Shown here: positions 7,806 to 18,279 of the stretch, one piece after another
Layout: each line of letters starts with the position of its first letter
Numbering within the stretch: the stretch's first letter is position 1
NCBI RefSeq assembly: GCF_900112845.1
Contig: NZ_FONG01000005.1
Span: 346,058-410,057, forward strand
DNA length: 64,000 bases
Origin: Actinacidiphila alni
Lineage (GTDB): Bacteria; Actinomycetota; Actinomycetes; Streptomycetales; Streptomycetaceae
Reading direction: 5' to 3'
The notes under the pieces: generated by a model
What the model was told of the DNA's origin: nothing
Databases searched by the model: none
The model's input: the letters and a program-made list of their open reading frames with translations, nothing else
Translations under genes and position numbers: made by a program

Positions 7806-9559
7806 CAGTACTTACGCTCCATCGGCTGGTAGCGGGTCTGCACGACCGGCTTGTAGTCGAGGCGGATCGACTCGACGCCGGTCGCGTCCACCTCGCGGTA
7901 GGCCATCGTGTGCCGCATGAAGTTCACGTCGTCGCGGTTCGGGTAGTCCTCGCGGTAGTGACCGCCGCGCGACTCCTTGCGGGCCAGCGCGGACACCGCC
8001 ATGACCTCGGCCAGGTCGAGCAGATTGCCCAGCTCGACGGCCTCCAGCAGGTCGGTGTTGAACCGCTTGCCCTTGTCCTGGATCGCCACGTTCCGGTACC
8101 GCTCGCGCAGCTCGCCGATCTTCTCGACGGCCGTCTTGATGGTCTGCTCGGTGCGGAACACCATCACATTGGCGTCCATGCACTCCTGCAGCTCGGTGCG
8201 GATCACCGACACCCGCTCGGTGCCGTTGGAGTCGCGCAGCCGCTCCACCTGCTCCTCGACCAGCGAGGCCGGGTCCTCCGGCAGCGGCACGAAGTCGTTG
8301 GCGTGCGCGTACTCGGCGGCGGCGATGCCCGAACGGCGGCCGAAGACGTTGATGTCCAGCAGCGAGTTGGTGCCGAGCCGGTTCGCGCCGTGCACCGACA
8401 CGCAGGCCACCTCGCCGGCCGCGTACAGACCGGGCACGACGGTGCTGTTGTCGCTGAGCACCTCGCCCTGGACGTTGGTCGGGATGCCGCCCATCGCGTA
8501 GTGCGCGGTCGGCTGGATCGGGATCGGGTCGGTGTACGGCTCGATGCCCAGGTACGTGCGCGCGAACTCGGTGATGTCCGGCAGCTTCGCGTCCAGCTGC
8601 TCCGGCGGCAGGTGGGTGAGGTCCAGGTAGACGTGGTCACCCTCGGGACCGCAGCCGCGGCCCTCACGGATCTCGGTGTAGATCGCCCGGGAGACGACGT
8701 CGCGCGAGGCCAGGTCCTTCATGACCGGCGCGTACTTCTCCATGAAGCGCTCGCCGTCCTTGTTGCGGAGGATGCCGCCCTCACCGCGGGCGCCCTCCGT
8801 CAGCAGGATGCCCATCCGCCAGATGCCCGTCGGGTGGAACTGGAAGAACTCCATGTCCTCCAGCGGCAGTCCGCGCCGGTAGACCGCGGCCTGGCCGTCA
8901 CCGGTCAGGGTGTGCGCGTTGGACGTCACCTTGAAGAACTTGCCGGTGCCGCCGGACGCGTAGATCACGGCCTTCGCCTGGAAGACGTGGATCTCGCCGG
9001 TGGCCAGCTCGTACGCGACCACGCCCGCCGACCGCTTGACGCCGTCGACCTCGACCAGCAGCTGGTCAAGGACGTAGAACTCGTTGAAGAACTCCACGCC
9101 CTCCTTGACACAGTTCTGGTACAGCGTCTGGAGGATCATGTGGCCGGTGCGGTCCGCGGCGTAGCAGGCGCGGCGCACCGCGGCCTCGCCGTGGTTGCGG
9201 GTGTGGCCGCCGAAGCGGCGCTGGTCGATCCGGCCCTCGGGCGTCCGGTTGAACGGCAGGCCCATCTTCTCCAGGTCCAGGACCGCGTCGATGGCCTCCT
9301 TCGCCAGGATCTCGGCGGCGTCCTGGTCGACCAGGTAGTCACCGCCCTTGATCGTGTCGAAGGTGTGCCACTCCCAGTTGTCCTCCTCGACGTTGGCCAG
9401 GGCGGCGGCCATGCCGCCCTGTGCCGCGCCGGTGTGGGACCTGGTCGGGTAGAGCTTGGTCAGGACGGCGGTGCGGCTGCGCTTGGTGGCCTCGATGGCC
9501 GCGCGCATACCGGCGCCGCCCGCGCCGACGATGACGGTGTCGTACTTGTGGATCTGCAT
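7805..9559 (-). CDS. sdhA: Succinate dehydrogenase flavoprotein subunit
   Basis: The 584-residue catalytic subunit, which oxidises succinate to fumarate in the TCA cycle on the cytoplasmic face. Visible motifs are the N-terminal dinucleotide fold [13 protein letters not shown], the FAD-linking histidine stretch [11 protein letters not shown], the substrate-site HPTG ([12 protein letters not shown]), EGARGEGG, and the C-terminal helical domain with [13 protein letters not shown]. Length and motifs match standard SdhA. A purine-rich AGGGAAG precedes the ATG by about 8 bases. It sits between the membrane anchors and sdhB in one operon. Confidence 0.97.
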   Translation of the reverse strand: MQIHKYDTVIVGAGGAGMRAAIEATKRSRTAVLTKLYPTRSHTGAAQGGMAAALANVEEDNWEWHTFDTIKGGDYLVDQDAAEILAKEAIDAVLDLEKMGLPFNRTPEGRIDQRRFGGHTRNHGEAAVRRACYAADRTGHMILQTLYQNCVKEGVEFFNEFYVLDQLLVEVDGVKRSAGVVAYELATGEIHVFQAKAVIYASGGTGKFFKVTSNAHTLTGDGQAAVYRRGLPLEDMEFFQFHPTGIWRMGILLTEGARGEGGILRNKDGERFMEKYAPVMKDLASRDVVSRAIYTEIREGRGCGPEGDHVYLDLTHLPPEQLDAKLPDITEFARTYLGIEPYTDPIPIQPTAHYAMGGIPTNVQGEVLSDNSTVVPGLYAAGEVACVSVHGANRLGTNSLLDINVFGRRSGIAAAEYAHANDFVPLPEDPASLVEEQVERLRDSNGTERVSVIRTELQECMDANVMVFRTEQTIKTAVEKIGELRERYRNVAIQDKGKRFNTDLLEAVELGNLLDLAEVMAVSALARKESRGGHYREDYPNRDDVNFMRHTMAYREVDATGVESIRLDYKPVVQTRYQPMERKY

Positions 9560-9586
9560 GGGGTCGCTTCCCTGTCCTGCCCTGGC

Positions 9587-10069
9587 CTAGCGGATGTTCG
9601 GGTCGAAGGTGAAGATCACCAGCGACCCGAGCACGATGGTGAACGCCACAGCGGTGAACAGCAGCGTCTTCAGCCAGAAGCGGGTGTTCGCCTGCTCGGC
9701 GTAGTCGTTGATGACGGTCCGCAGGCCGTTGCCGCCGTGCAGCATGGCCAGCCACAGCATCACCAGGTCCCAGCCCTGCCAGAACGGCGAGGCCCAGCGG
9801 CCCGCGACGAAGGCGAAGCCGACCTTGGTGACGCCGCCGTCCAGCACCAGCTGGATCAGCAGGTGGCCGAGGACCAGCACCACGAGCACCACGCCGGACA
9901 GCCGCATGAACAGCCAGCCGTACAGCTCGAAGTTGGTCCGGGTGGCGCGCGGGGTCCGCTTGGTGCGGGCCCGCGGCGGCTCGATGACCGGGGCCGGGTT
10001 GTCCGGGCCGTACGTGACGCTGGAGCCGGTCAGCTCGACGGCGTCCACGGGGGAGGTATCGGTCGACAT
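9587..10069 (-). CDS. sdhD: Succinate dehydrogenase hydrophobic membrane anchor subunit
   Basis: A 160-residue membrane anchor of complex II. The first 50 or so residues are polar and Pro/Arg-rich. Three membrane helices follow, including FMRLSGVVLVVLVLGHLLIQLV, whose His is a candidate heme ligand, and LVMLWLAMLHGGNGLRTVINDY, which carries the conserved HxxNGLR signature of SdhC/SdhD anchors. ATG 10069 lies 5 bases after the sdhC stop codon. The extended N-terminus is longer than in proteobacterial SdhD. Confidence 0.93.
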   Translation of the reverse strand: MSTDTSPVDAVELTGSSVTYGPDNPAPVIEPPRARTKRTPRATRTNFELYGWLFMRLSGVVLVVLVLGHLLIQLVLDGGVTKVGFAFVAGRWASPFWQGWDLVMLWLAMLHGGNGLRTVINDYAEQANTRFWLKTLLFTAVAFTIVLGSLVIFTFDPNIR

Positions 10070-10074
10070 GTGGG

Positions 10075-10455
10075 TCAGCTCCCGAACAGGACTCGTGCGG
10101 CGTGGCCGAGGACGGGGTAGATCGCGCCGACCATGAGCAGGACCCACAGGCCGAGCACCGTCCAGAGCATCTGCTTCTGGTAGCGCGGGCCCTTGGTCCA
10201 GTAGTCGACGGCGATGATCCGCAGTCCGTTCAGCGCGTGGAAGAGGATCGCGGCGACGAGGCCGTACTCCAGCAGGCTGACGATCGGGGTCTTGTAGGTC
10301 GCGACGACCTTGTCGTAATCCTCGGGGGAGACCCGTACGAGGGCGGTGTCGAGGACATGGACGAACAGGAAGAAGAAGATGAGGACACCGGTGACTCGAT
10401 GAGCCACCCACGACCACATGCCTTCCCGGCCGCGGTACAGCGTTCCAGCCGGCAC
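10075..10455 (-). CDS. sdhC: Succinate dehydrogenase cytochrome b556 subunit
   Basis: A 126-residue membrane subunit and the first gene of the operon. It starts with PAGTLYRGREGMWSWVAHRVTGV, the conserved N-terminal signature of SdhC with the quinone-site Ser/Arg region. Three helices follow; FHALNGLRIIAVDYW has the likely axial heme histidine. It docks SdhA and SdhB to the membrane and passes electrons to menaquinone or ubiquinone. The operon promoter should lie in 10456-10520, where no clear operator is visible. Confidence 0.94.
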   Translation of the reverse strand: MPAGTLYRGREGMWSWVAHRVTGVLIFFFLFVHVLDTALVRVSPEDYDKVVATYKTPIVSLLEYGLVAAILFHALNGLRIIAVDYWTKGPRYQKQMLWTVLGLWVLLMVGAIYPVLGHAARVLFGS

Positions 10456-10514
10456 GGAAAAAACCCTCCGGGAGCGGGGCGAGGGGTGCCGGCTGTCGCT
10501 TCCTTGCTAGTCGG

Positions 10515-11105
10515 TCACGCCCGGCCGGGTACGGTCCACCGGCCCCGGCCATCGTAGCGACGCGATGTCGGCTCCGTACCGCGGGGTAGGCCAGGTGTGA
10601 TCGATCCCGCACGGTCGGGTGAATCCGCCAGGCGTCGCAGCCGGTCACGGCAGATCCGGCGCAGCTGCTCCGCCGTCGCCACCGACTCCTCGTCCTCGTC
10701 GTGCCCGAGCCGCTCGCGCAGGCTCGCCAGCGTCTGGTCGAGCACCGCCGCCGGGTCGTCCGGGTCGTCGAGACCGGTCAGCGCGAGCACGAAGACATGG
10801 CCGAACTTCGCTTCGTACGCCGCGTTCGCCGCGCGCAGCGCGGTGTGCACGGCCAGACCGCCGCGGTCGGGCAGCGCGGTGGTGGCCTCGCCGGCCAGCG
10901 CCTCGGCCAGATCTCCGGACGTCAGGTCGTACGCCGCCTCGTCGGCCGCGGCAAGCAGCGCCTCGACCGTGGGGTACGGGCGGTGCGCGGCCATCCGGCG
11001 GGCCCAGCGGTGGCTGCCGCAGCAGGTGCGCAGCGCCGCCTCCGCGGCCAGGGAGGGGGCCTGGTTGAGCAGGTACAGCCCCTTGGGCGGGGTGTCACTG
11101 GACAG
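10515..11105 (-). CDS. OHCU decarboxylase-like protein (ureide/uric acid pathway), apparent CTG start
   Basis: It resembles 2-oxo-4-hydroxy-4-carboxy-5-ureidoimidazoline decarboxylase, which makes S-allantoin in purine breakdown. Family features are LLNQAP near the N-terminus, RTCCGSHRWARRMAAHRPYP with the catalytic-type His, and the helix NAAYEAKFGHVFVLALTG. The first ATG (10994) would remove the RTCCGSHRW block. The frame stays open upstream and a CTG at 11105 follows a perfect AGGAG with 7 bases between, so CTG 11105 (196 residues) is chosen. No other urate-pathway gene is adjacent, so the role is inferred from family only. Confidence 0.72.
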   Translation of the reverse strand: MSSDTPPKGLYLLNQAPSLAAEAALRTCCGSHRWARRMAAHRPYPTVEALLAAADEAAYDLTSGDLAEALAGEATTALPDRGGLAVHTALRAANAAYEAKFGHVFVLALTGLDDPDDPAAVLDQTLASLRERLGHDEDEESVATAEQLRRICRDRLRRLADSPDRAGSITPGLPRGTEPTSRRYDGRGRWTVPGRA

Positions 11106-11305
11106 CGCGGGGCTCCTGGAGGGATACGGCGGGTACGGCAGGGGATGGCGCCCACTGTAGGGGCACTCGGTTACGCCCGGGCCCGAGGTGTCCGGTCGGC
11201 CGCTTGAACTTCACCCGTACGGGAAGGGTGGCGGTCGGGTGTTGACGTTGATCGACGGTCGGTGCCGGGTGGCGTCAGTTGTCGGGTGACGTCTGTCGGG
11301 TGACG

Positions 11306-12106
11306 TCAGTCCCACCAGAACGACCACAGCCGCTCGCCGCGCAGCGCCTCGGCGTAGTCGGGGAAGGGGAAGGTGCCGTCATTGAGATTGGACGCGCCGG
11401 TCAGTACGTGTTCCAGGGCGACGTGCGCGGCGTGCGCCGAGGACAGCGGCGGCGAGGCCACCGACACGAAGACCGACGAGCCCTCGAAGCCGATCACCCG
11501 GGCGCCGAACCGGTCCTCCCAGGTGCGCAGCAGCGCCGACAGGTCCAGCGCCGGCGCCTCGGTCTGCCAGCCCGCGAGCGCCGGGATGTCGGCGGTGCGC
11601 CCGGCGCGGACCAGCGCGATGTGCGCGATGAAACGGGTGGTGAAGTAGTGCAGCATCTGGCCGACGGCCGCGCGGGCCACCGCGTCGGGCGCCGGGCCGG
11701 GGTGCGGGTCCGCCGCGGCGGCCAGACCGGGGAAGCGGGTGAAGGGCGGGCCCGGGTCGGCGGCCAGCAGGGCGGCCGTCTCGTCCGGCCACACCTCGTC
11801 GATCGCCGGGTGCGGCGGCCGCAGCGAACGCGCCTCCTGGTACGACGACCACGCCTCGCGCAGCGACGCGCCCGCGTCCACGGCGTCGATCTCCTCGGCG
11901 GTGTGCCCGGCGCCGTCGGCGCACGGCCAGGCCATCAGCACCGGCAGCCAGCCCGTACGCCACTGCTGTGCCTGGTAGCGGGCCCACAACCGGCCGGGGG
12001 CGACCACGGGTTCGTCGCTCAGCCACAGACCGGGGGAGGAGCCGGGAATCAGCCGTCCGGGCGGCAGCCCGCCCGGGAGCCCGTCGAGGAGACGGTCCAA
12101 TGACAT
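11306..12106 (-). CDS. DUF4253 domain-containing protein
   Basis: A 266-residue soluble protein. The C-terminal 110 residues, which include LLRTWEDRFGARVIGFEGSSVFVSVASPP, the middle-late helix and the end PDYAEALRGERLWSFWWD, match the DUF4253 family of unknown function. The N-terminal half has no signal peptide or membrane segment. GAGGAG lies 8 bases before the ATG. Two tandem 14-bp copies of TGTCGGGTGACGTC overlap its 3' end (11280-11307). It is divergent from the sigma-factor gene at 12258. I can assign no function. Confidence 0.82.
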   Translation of the reverse strand: MSLDRLLDGLPGGLPPGRLIPGSSPGLWLSDEPVVAPGRLWARYQAQQWRTGWLPVLMAWPCADGAGHTAEEIDAVDAGASLREAWSSYQEARSLRPPHPAIDEVWPDETAALLAADPGPPFTRFPGLAAAADPHPGPAPDAVARAAVGQMLHYFTTRFIAHIALVRAGRTADIPALAGWQTEAPALDLSALLRTWEDRFGARVIGFEGSSVFVSVASPPLSSAHAAHVALEHVLTGASNLNDGTFPFPDYAEALRGERLWSFWWD

Positions 12107-12257
12107 CGGAGGACTCCTCAACGGCTTTTCATGAAGCACCTGCATGGGGGGAGTTGACGACGGCCGGGGGCCGCCTCCCCCCACAGGAGCGTCCCCGGCC
12201 GCCGTCTTGTACGGCGTATCCACGTTCAAAAGTGTCACCGCTCCCACATGAGGCAGG

Positions 12258-12944
12258 ATGGGGCCAGTGTTCGAGGGGGTGGGGCCAGAGGTGGACCTGG
12301 AGACCGCGGTAGCCGGGGCGCAGCGCGGCGACGAGGCCGCGTTCCGCGTGGTGTACCGCGCCGTACAGCCGCAGTTGCTGCAATACGTGCGCAGCCTGGT
12401 CGGTCCGGTGGACGCCGAGGACGTCGCCTCCGAGGCGTGGCTGCAGATCGCCCGCGACCTGCCCAACTTCCGCGGCGCGGGCGACTCCGTGCGCGGCTGG
12501 GCCGCGCGGATAGCCCGCAACCGGGCGCTCGACCACATCAGGGCGCGCGCCCGGCGGCCGGTCTCCGGGGCCGGCGTCGACGAACTCGTGCAGCTGCCCG
12601 ACCGGGCCGACACCGCCGGTGAGGCGCTCGACGCGGTCGCCACCGACCGCGCGCTCGCCGCGATAGCGGCGCTGCCGCGCGAGCAGGCCGAAGCCGTCCT
12701 GCTCCGCGTCGTCATGGGGCTCGACTCCACCAGCGCCGCCCGTGTCCTCGGCAAACGGGCCGGGTCCGTCCGGATGGCCACCCACCGCGGGCTGCGGCGG
12801 CTGGCCGAACTCCTTGAGCAGGACGCGGCTTTTCGCGATCCCGCGGGGGACGCCGACCATGTCGGCGTGGCCTTCTCGGCGGCTGCTTCCGCTTCTTCCG
12901 CTGCCTCGGCGCCCGCTCCTGCCTCTGCCTCCGAGGCCGTGTGA
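12258..12944 (+). CDS. ECF-type RNA polymerase sigma factor
   Basis: A 228-residue group 4 sigma factor. Region 2 (about residues 25-95) includes EDVASEAWLQIARDLPNF and GWAARIARNRALDHIRAR. Region 4 (about 140-195) includes ALPREQAEAVLLRVVMGLDSTSAARVLGKRAGSVRMATHRGLRRL. The Ala/Ser-rich tail is atypical. GTG 12267 and GTG 12291 are other possible starts. The stop overlaps the GTG of the next gene, a membrane protein, which suggests that the partner controls it like an anti-sigma factor, although no zinc-finger anti-sigma motif is visible there. Confidence 0.88.
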   Translation: MGPVFEGVGPEVDLETAVAGAQRGDEAAFRVVYRAVQPQLLQYVRSLVGPVDAEDVASEAWLQIARDLPNFRGAGDSVRGWAARIARNRALDHIRARARRPVSGAGVDELVQLPDRADTAGEALDAVATDRALAAIAALPREQAEAVLLRVVMGLDSTSAARVLGKRAGSVRMATHRGLRRLAELLEQDAAFRDPAGDADHVGVAFSAAASASSAASAPAPASASEAV

Positions 12945-13675
12945 TGCGGGTGCGCCGCGGGGCGGGGCGGGATCTCGGCGGCGGTGTCGCCGTGGACTGG
13001 CTCGACGCCGAGGCCGCCGAAGCGCTCGTCTCCGGTGGGTGTCCGGCGCCGCCGGACGGGCGGGCGCTGATGAGTGCGGCGCGGCTGGCGCGGTTGCTGT
13101 CCGCCGCCGCGGCGCCCGTTTCGGGCGCTGATCCGGCGCGTGAGGCAGCGGCTGTCGCCGCTTTCCGTACAAGCCGCCCCGAAGGGGCGGGTGCTGTTGG
13201 TTTCGCGACCACCGGGCCGGTGGGGGTTGCCCGCGCAGTTCCTCCCCCAGCGGTAGCTGGAGGAACCGTTCTCCGCAAGAAGCGGGGTCGGCGGGTGTCG
13301 GCTGCGGTCGGGGCCGCGCTCGCCGTTGCCGGGGTGGCCGTCGCGGTGGCCGGCGGCAGGTACGCCGTGGGCGGCGAGGGACCGGGGGTCAGGCCGCCCG
13401 CCGCGACCGTGGGCGCCGTACCGAGTACGCCGCCCACGCCGGGCGAGACCTCCGACGATTCCCGTGCCTCCCGCGTCCGCAGGAGCGGCGCCACCGTATC
13501 GACGGCCCCGTCCGTACGTACCGCCCCGCCCGTACCCGCTGCCCGGAACGGGCACGACCGGGGGCACCGGAGGTCGTGGGGAAGGTGCCGCACGGCGGGC
13601 GCGCATCGGGTGCATTGCGGCACGGAATGGGAAAAGGGGCACGCCAGGCGGGGTGGCCGCGGGCGCGGCAGGTGA
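12941..13675 (+). CDS. Putative membrane protein coupled to the ECF sigma factor; coding region contains a dispersed repeat
   Basis: A 244-residue protein translated from a GTG that overlaps the sigma stop codon. It has a cytoplasmic N-terminal part (about 1-110), a single membrane helix (about residues 127-140, AAVGAALAVAGVAVAV), and a Pro/Thr/Arg-rich outer tail. The topology and coupling resemble an anti-sigma partner, but the HxxxCxxC signature is absent. Bases 13190-13285 inside the reading frame match, in reverse orientation, the palindromic repeat found between genes elsewhere in this window, and add about 30 codons before the helix. The tail after residue 190 is very Arg/Gly-rich and may not be ancestral. 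Confidence 0.6.
   Translation: MMRVRRGAGRDLGGGVAVDWLDAEAAEALVSGGCPAPPDGRALMSAARLARLLSAAAAPVSGADPAREAAAVAAFRTSRPEGAGAVGFATTGPVGVARAVPPPAVAGGTVLRKKRGRRVSAAVGAALAVAGVAVAVAGGRYAVGGEGPGVRPPAATVGAVPSTPPTPGETSDDSRASRVRRSGATVSTAPSVRTAPPVPAARNGHDRGHRRSWGRCRTAGAHRVHCGTEWEKGHARRGGRGRGR
13190..13285 (-). repeat. Partial copy of the dispersed palindromic repeat, inside a gene
   Basis: Contains GCGACCACCGGGCCGGTGGG and then CGCGCAGTTCC, the reverse complement of the centre and left arm of the intergenic elements at 21053, 24950, 35764 and 39030. It does not break the reading frame. Confidence 0.75.
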
Positions 13676-13834
13676 CACTTCCGCGGGCCGGTGCGCTGTA
13701 GGAAGTGGACCGACTGGTCATCGGTCCTGTGGACCCAGGTTCTCCCCGTATCGGGGTCCGCGCACAGGGCGCGGCCGGGCGCATTCCCCCTGCCCGGCCG
13801 CGCCCGCTCCATCCGGGGACGGCGGCGCCGCGCC

Positions 13835-14755
13835 TCACCAGTAGACGACGACCTTGTCGCCGACCTTGACCTGGTCGAACAGCGCGGCGATCGCCGCCTT
13901 GTCCCGGACGTTCACACAGCCGTGGGACGCCCCCGCGTAACCGCGGGCGGCGAAGTCCGACGAGTAGTGCACCGCCTGGCCGCCGCTGAAGAACATCGCG
14001 TACGGCATGGCCGTGTGGTAGATCGTCGAGACGTGGTCACGGCTCTTGAAGCTGACGTGGAAGAGCCCCTCCCGGGTCGGGGTGTACTGCGACCCGAAGC
14101 GGACGTCCATCGTGGCGAGCACCTTGCCGTCCACCACCCACGACAGGGTGCGCGAGGTCTTGCTCACGCACATGGCGCGGCCGGTCATGCAGCGTGCGTC
14201 CAGCTTGCCCGCGGGCTGCGGCTTGGCGACCGGGTACAGCTCCTTGTGGGTCGGCGTGCGGGTCAGCGCCCGCAGCTTGGTCCAGGTGGCCTCGGTGACC
14301 CTGCCGGTGACGGTCAGCCCGTGCCGCTCCTGGAAGTCGCTGACCGAGTGCTGGGTGACGGCGCCGTAGAAGCCGGTCGGGGACTGGCTGAAGAGGTGGA
14401 GCTGGGCGAGCCGGGCCTGGAGTTCGCGCACCTTGGCGCTGGTCTCGCCGTAGGAGACCACGACGGGGACGGGCGGCTTGGTCGTGGCCGGTGCCGTCGT
14501 CGTCGGGGCCGCCGTGGTGGGCGCGGTGGTGGTCGGCGGGGCGGTGGTGGCCGGGGCCTGGGTGGTCGGTCCGCCGGTCGTCGCGCTCGGCGACGGCGCC
14601 GCCGTGGTGGTCCGCGACGCTGTCGCCGTCGCCTTCCCCTTGCCCGCCGCGTCGGACGACTGCGGTCCGCAGCCGACCAGGACGGCGGCGGACAGCGCCG
14701 CCGTGACGGTCGCCACGGTCACCGCCACCGGTGATCTGCCGCGTATGGCCTTCAT
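13835..14755 (-). CDS. L,D-transpeptidase lipoprotein with peptidoglycan-binding domain
   Basis: A 306-residue secreted wall enzyme that forms 3-3 cross-links or attaches proteins to peptidoglycan. It has a lipoprotein signal peptide with lipobox VLVGC (about residues 25-29), a long Thr/Pro/Ala-rich linker, a PG_binding_1 domain (about 110-165, SAKVRELQARLAQLHLF to VTEATWTKLR), and a C-terminal YkuD domain with the catalytic motif HYSSDF followed by SHGCVNVRD, where Cys is the nucleophile. ATG 14755 is preferred: GGGGGA lies 8-13 bases upstream and it gives a clean signal peptide; GTG 14776 is also in frame. Confidence 0.92.
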   Translation of the reverse strand: MKAIRGRSPVAVTVATVTAALSAAVLVGCGPQSSDAAGKGKATATASRTTTAAPSPSATTGGPTTQAPATTAPPTTTAPTTAAPTTTAPATTKPPVPVVVSYGETSAKVRELQARLAQLHLFSQSPTGFYGAVTQHSVSDFQERHGLTVTGRVTEATWTKLRALTRTPTHKELYPVAKPQPAGKLDARCMTGRAMCVSKTSRTLSWVVDGKVLATMDVRFGSQYTPTREGLFHVSFKSRDHVSTIYHTAMPYAMFFSGGQAVHYSSDFAARGYAGASHGCVNVRDKAAIAALFDQVKVGDKVVVYW

Positions 14756-14979
14756 CTCTTCATCCCCCTGGGTCACCCTGAAGCATCGGTCTGTTCCTCC
14801 CTAGACACCGATTCCCGGCCGCGCGGTTGCGGCAACCTGGGGGAAGACTGTGAGCACGGCCAGGTGACTGTGAGGAAGGTCCCAGCCGGTCGCTCTCCAC
14901 GGCACGCACGGCCGCCACTACAGTCCGTGTCTGGGGGAGCTGATTACCCGCCAGTAATGACCATTGCGGAGGCGTGAGC

Positions 14980-16560
<1,581 letters not shown>

Positions 16561-16577
16561 GGCTCCTCCGGCAGGTG

Positions 16578-16603
16578 GGTCCGGGGCTCTGCGGTCCCGG
16601 ACC
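16578..16603. terminator. Hairpin between the mutase gene and the small membrane gene
   Basis: GGTCCGGG (16578-16585) pairs with CCCGGACC (16596-16603) across a 10-nt loop. It sits between convergent genes, so it may serve both. Confidence 0.6.
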
Positions 16604-16608
16604 GGCGG

Positions 16609-16773
16609 TCACATCAGGTGCAGCTGGACGATCAGCATCGCGACCACGACCGTGAGCGTCCAGCCCGCGATCTGCTCGACGAGGTGCTTGCGGTCCTTGG
16701 GCCCGCCGGTGCCCGTCACGGGCTCGGTGTGCGGGCGGGGTGCGGCGAAATCGCTCACGGCGTCAGTCCTCAT
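16609..16773 (-). CDS. Small single-pass membrane protein
   Basis: A 54-residue protein with a polar N-terminal 30 residues (PRPHTEPVTGTGGPKDRKH) and one C-terminal membrane helix (AGWTLTVVVAMLIVQLHLM). It has no Shine-Dalgarno, so the message may be leaderless. The size and tail-anchored layout resemble conserved small streptomycete proteins of unknown role. It is convergent with the mutase gene. Confidence 0.6.
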   Translation of the reverse strand: MRTDAVSDFAAPRPHTEPVTGTGGPKDRKHLVEQIAGWTLTVVVAMLIVQLHLM

Positions 16774-16911
16774 CGTGCGTGTACGGCGCTGGGGCCCCCG
16801 GGGAAGCCTCCACGATGCGCTGTCCCGCGCCGCCGGTAAAGGGACAAAAGCCTCACCGGCGGCGATCGTGACCGAACTCACCGCGACCCATCGCGGCCCG
16901 AGGCGTCGGAG

Positions 16912-18279
16912 TCACCCCATCGTGGCCTTCTTCAGCGCCCGCGCCCGGCGCGCCACCCGCCGCACCGTCGGATTGCGCGGCACGAACGCCAGCCGCGCCG
17001 GGACCGCGCCCGGCAGCCCCAGCGAGGTCAGCCGCCGCCGCTTGAAGTACGGCCAGGTCCGCGCCGACAGGTGCCGGCTCAGATACGCCTCCGCCTCCGG
17101 CCGCAGCTTCGGGTACGCGACCGGCTGCATGCAGAAGCCCACCGTCCGCACCAGCGGCGTCAGCTCGGCCGCCACCCGCTCCGGCGACGGCGGCTGCCAC
17201 GCCCGTACGGCGGCGGTGTCCGCCAGGTCCGGTACGAGCGCGTGCACGATCGTCACCGGGACGCGGTTGCTGTTCTGGTACGGGGTGAGCCGGCCGAGCA
17301 GCAGCTCGGTGCCGGTACGGGCCACCGGGATGCCGTAGAAGGCCGACGCGGTCAGCAGCGCCGTGGAGAAGCAGCCGACCACCAGCGCCGGGCGCGACTT
17401 CTGGTAGAGCACCTCCGCCAGCGCCGGGGTGTTGAGCACCGTGAAGCGCGCGCCCAGCCGCTCGGCCTCCGCCTTCAGCGGCTCCGTCCAGTCGGCCGGC
17501 GCGGTGGGGTGCGGCTTGAAGACGATCTCGGTGTGCCCGAGCTTCGCCGCGCCGCGCACCATCGACAGGTGCAGCTCCTCCTCCTCGGCCGGGGAGATCA
17601 GGCCGAGCGCCGACAGGTACTGGCCGAGCAGCAGCGCGGCGCCCTCCGGCACCCCCGCCAGATCGTCGCCGCCCGCGGCCAGCGAGGACTCGGCCAGCTC
17701 CGCGAGCACCTTGGTGAACTCCTCGGACGGCACCACCTCTGACGCCACGCCGTGCTCGCTGAGCAGCAGCGGACGCAGCCCCGGCACCAGGTCCAGGTGC
17801 AGCAGCCGGTCGATCCTGGTGTCCACCAGCGCGCCCAGCTTGTTGCGGGTCGGGCCGTACGACATCAGGCCGTCGGCGTAGACGGTGATCGGCGCGGTCT
17901 GGAAGACGGCCGCCACCGCGAGCGCCGGCTGCACCTGGATCGACTCCACGACCAGCTCGACGCTGTCGTCGCCGAGGTCCCACAGGCTGCGGACGTAGCG
18001 CTCCCAGATCGGCACGTCGTCGGCGCGCGGCTGCCAGCCGCTGGGGTGCATCGGGTGGATGGCCTCGTTCCAGGAGACCAGCCGGTCGAAGCGGGAGCGC
18101 AGCGCGGCGAAGCCGGGGGACTCGTCCAGCGGCGGGGTGATCTCCGGGATGGCCGAGTTGTTGCAGACCACCAGCAGCCGGCGGTCGGCCGGGGAGAAGG
18201 AGCCGGCGTCCAGGGCGGCGGCCAGGGTGGCGGCGCCGTAGAGCGTGGACGCCAGGAAAAGCTGGGTACGGCGCGCCAT
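16912..18279 (-). CDS. Polysialyltransferase-family glycosyltransferase
   Basis: A 455-residue enzyme of the bacterial alpha-2,8-polysialyltransferase type. It begins RTQLFLASTLYGAATLAAALDAG, the N-terminal signature of this group, and carries the C-terminal GT-B-like block TEIVFKPHPTAP, followed by RPALVVGCFSTALLTASAFYGI (the HP and SS/T motifs of these transferases). No membrane helix is visible. ATG 18279 overlaps the GT2 stop codon by one base, so the two are co-translated. With NeuA and NeuB nearby it probably adds nonulosonic acid residues to a wall polymer; the exact acceptor is unknown. Confidence 0.82.
   Translation of the reverse strand: MARRTQLFLASTLYGAATLAAALDAGSFSPADRRLLVVCNNSAIPEITPPLDESPGFAALRSRFDRLVSWNEAIHPMHPSGWQPRADDVPIWERYVRSLWDLGDDSVELVVESIQVQPALAVAAVFQTAPITVYADGLMSYGPTRNKLGALVDTRIDRLLHLDLVPGLRPLLLSEHGVASEVVPSEEFTKVLAELAESSLAAGGDDLAGVPEGAALLLGQYLSALGLISPAEEEELHLSMVRGAAKLGHTEIVFKPHPTAPADWTEPLKAEAERLGARFTVLNTPALAEVLYQKSRPALVVGCFSTALLTASAFYGIPVARTGTELLLGRLTPYQNSNRVPVTIVHALVPDLADTAAVRAWQPPSPERVAAELTPLVRTVGFCMQPVAYPKLRPEAEAYLSRHLSARTWPYFKRRRLTSLGLPGAVPARLAFVPRNPTVRRVARRARALKKATMG

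Noticed and set aside
7910..10120. A 736-codon open frame antisense to sdhA/sdhD
   Set aside because: This is the mirror of the well-supported sdh genes; no domain and no Shine-Dalgarno.
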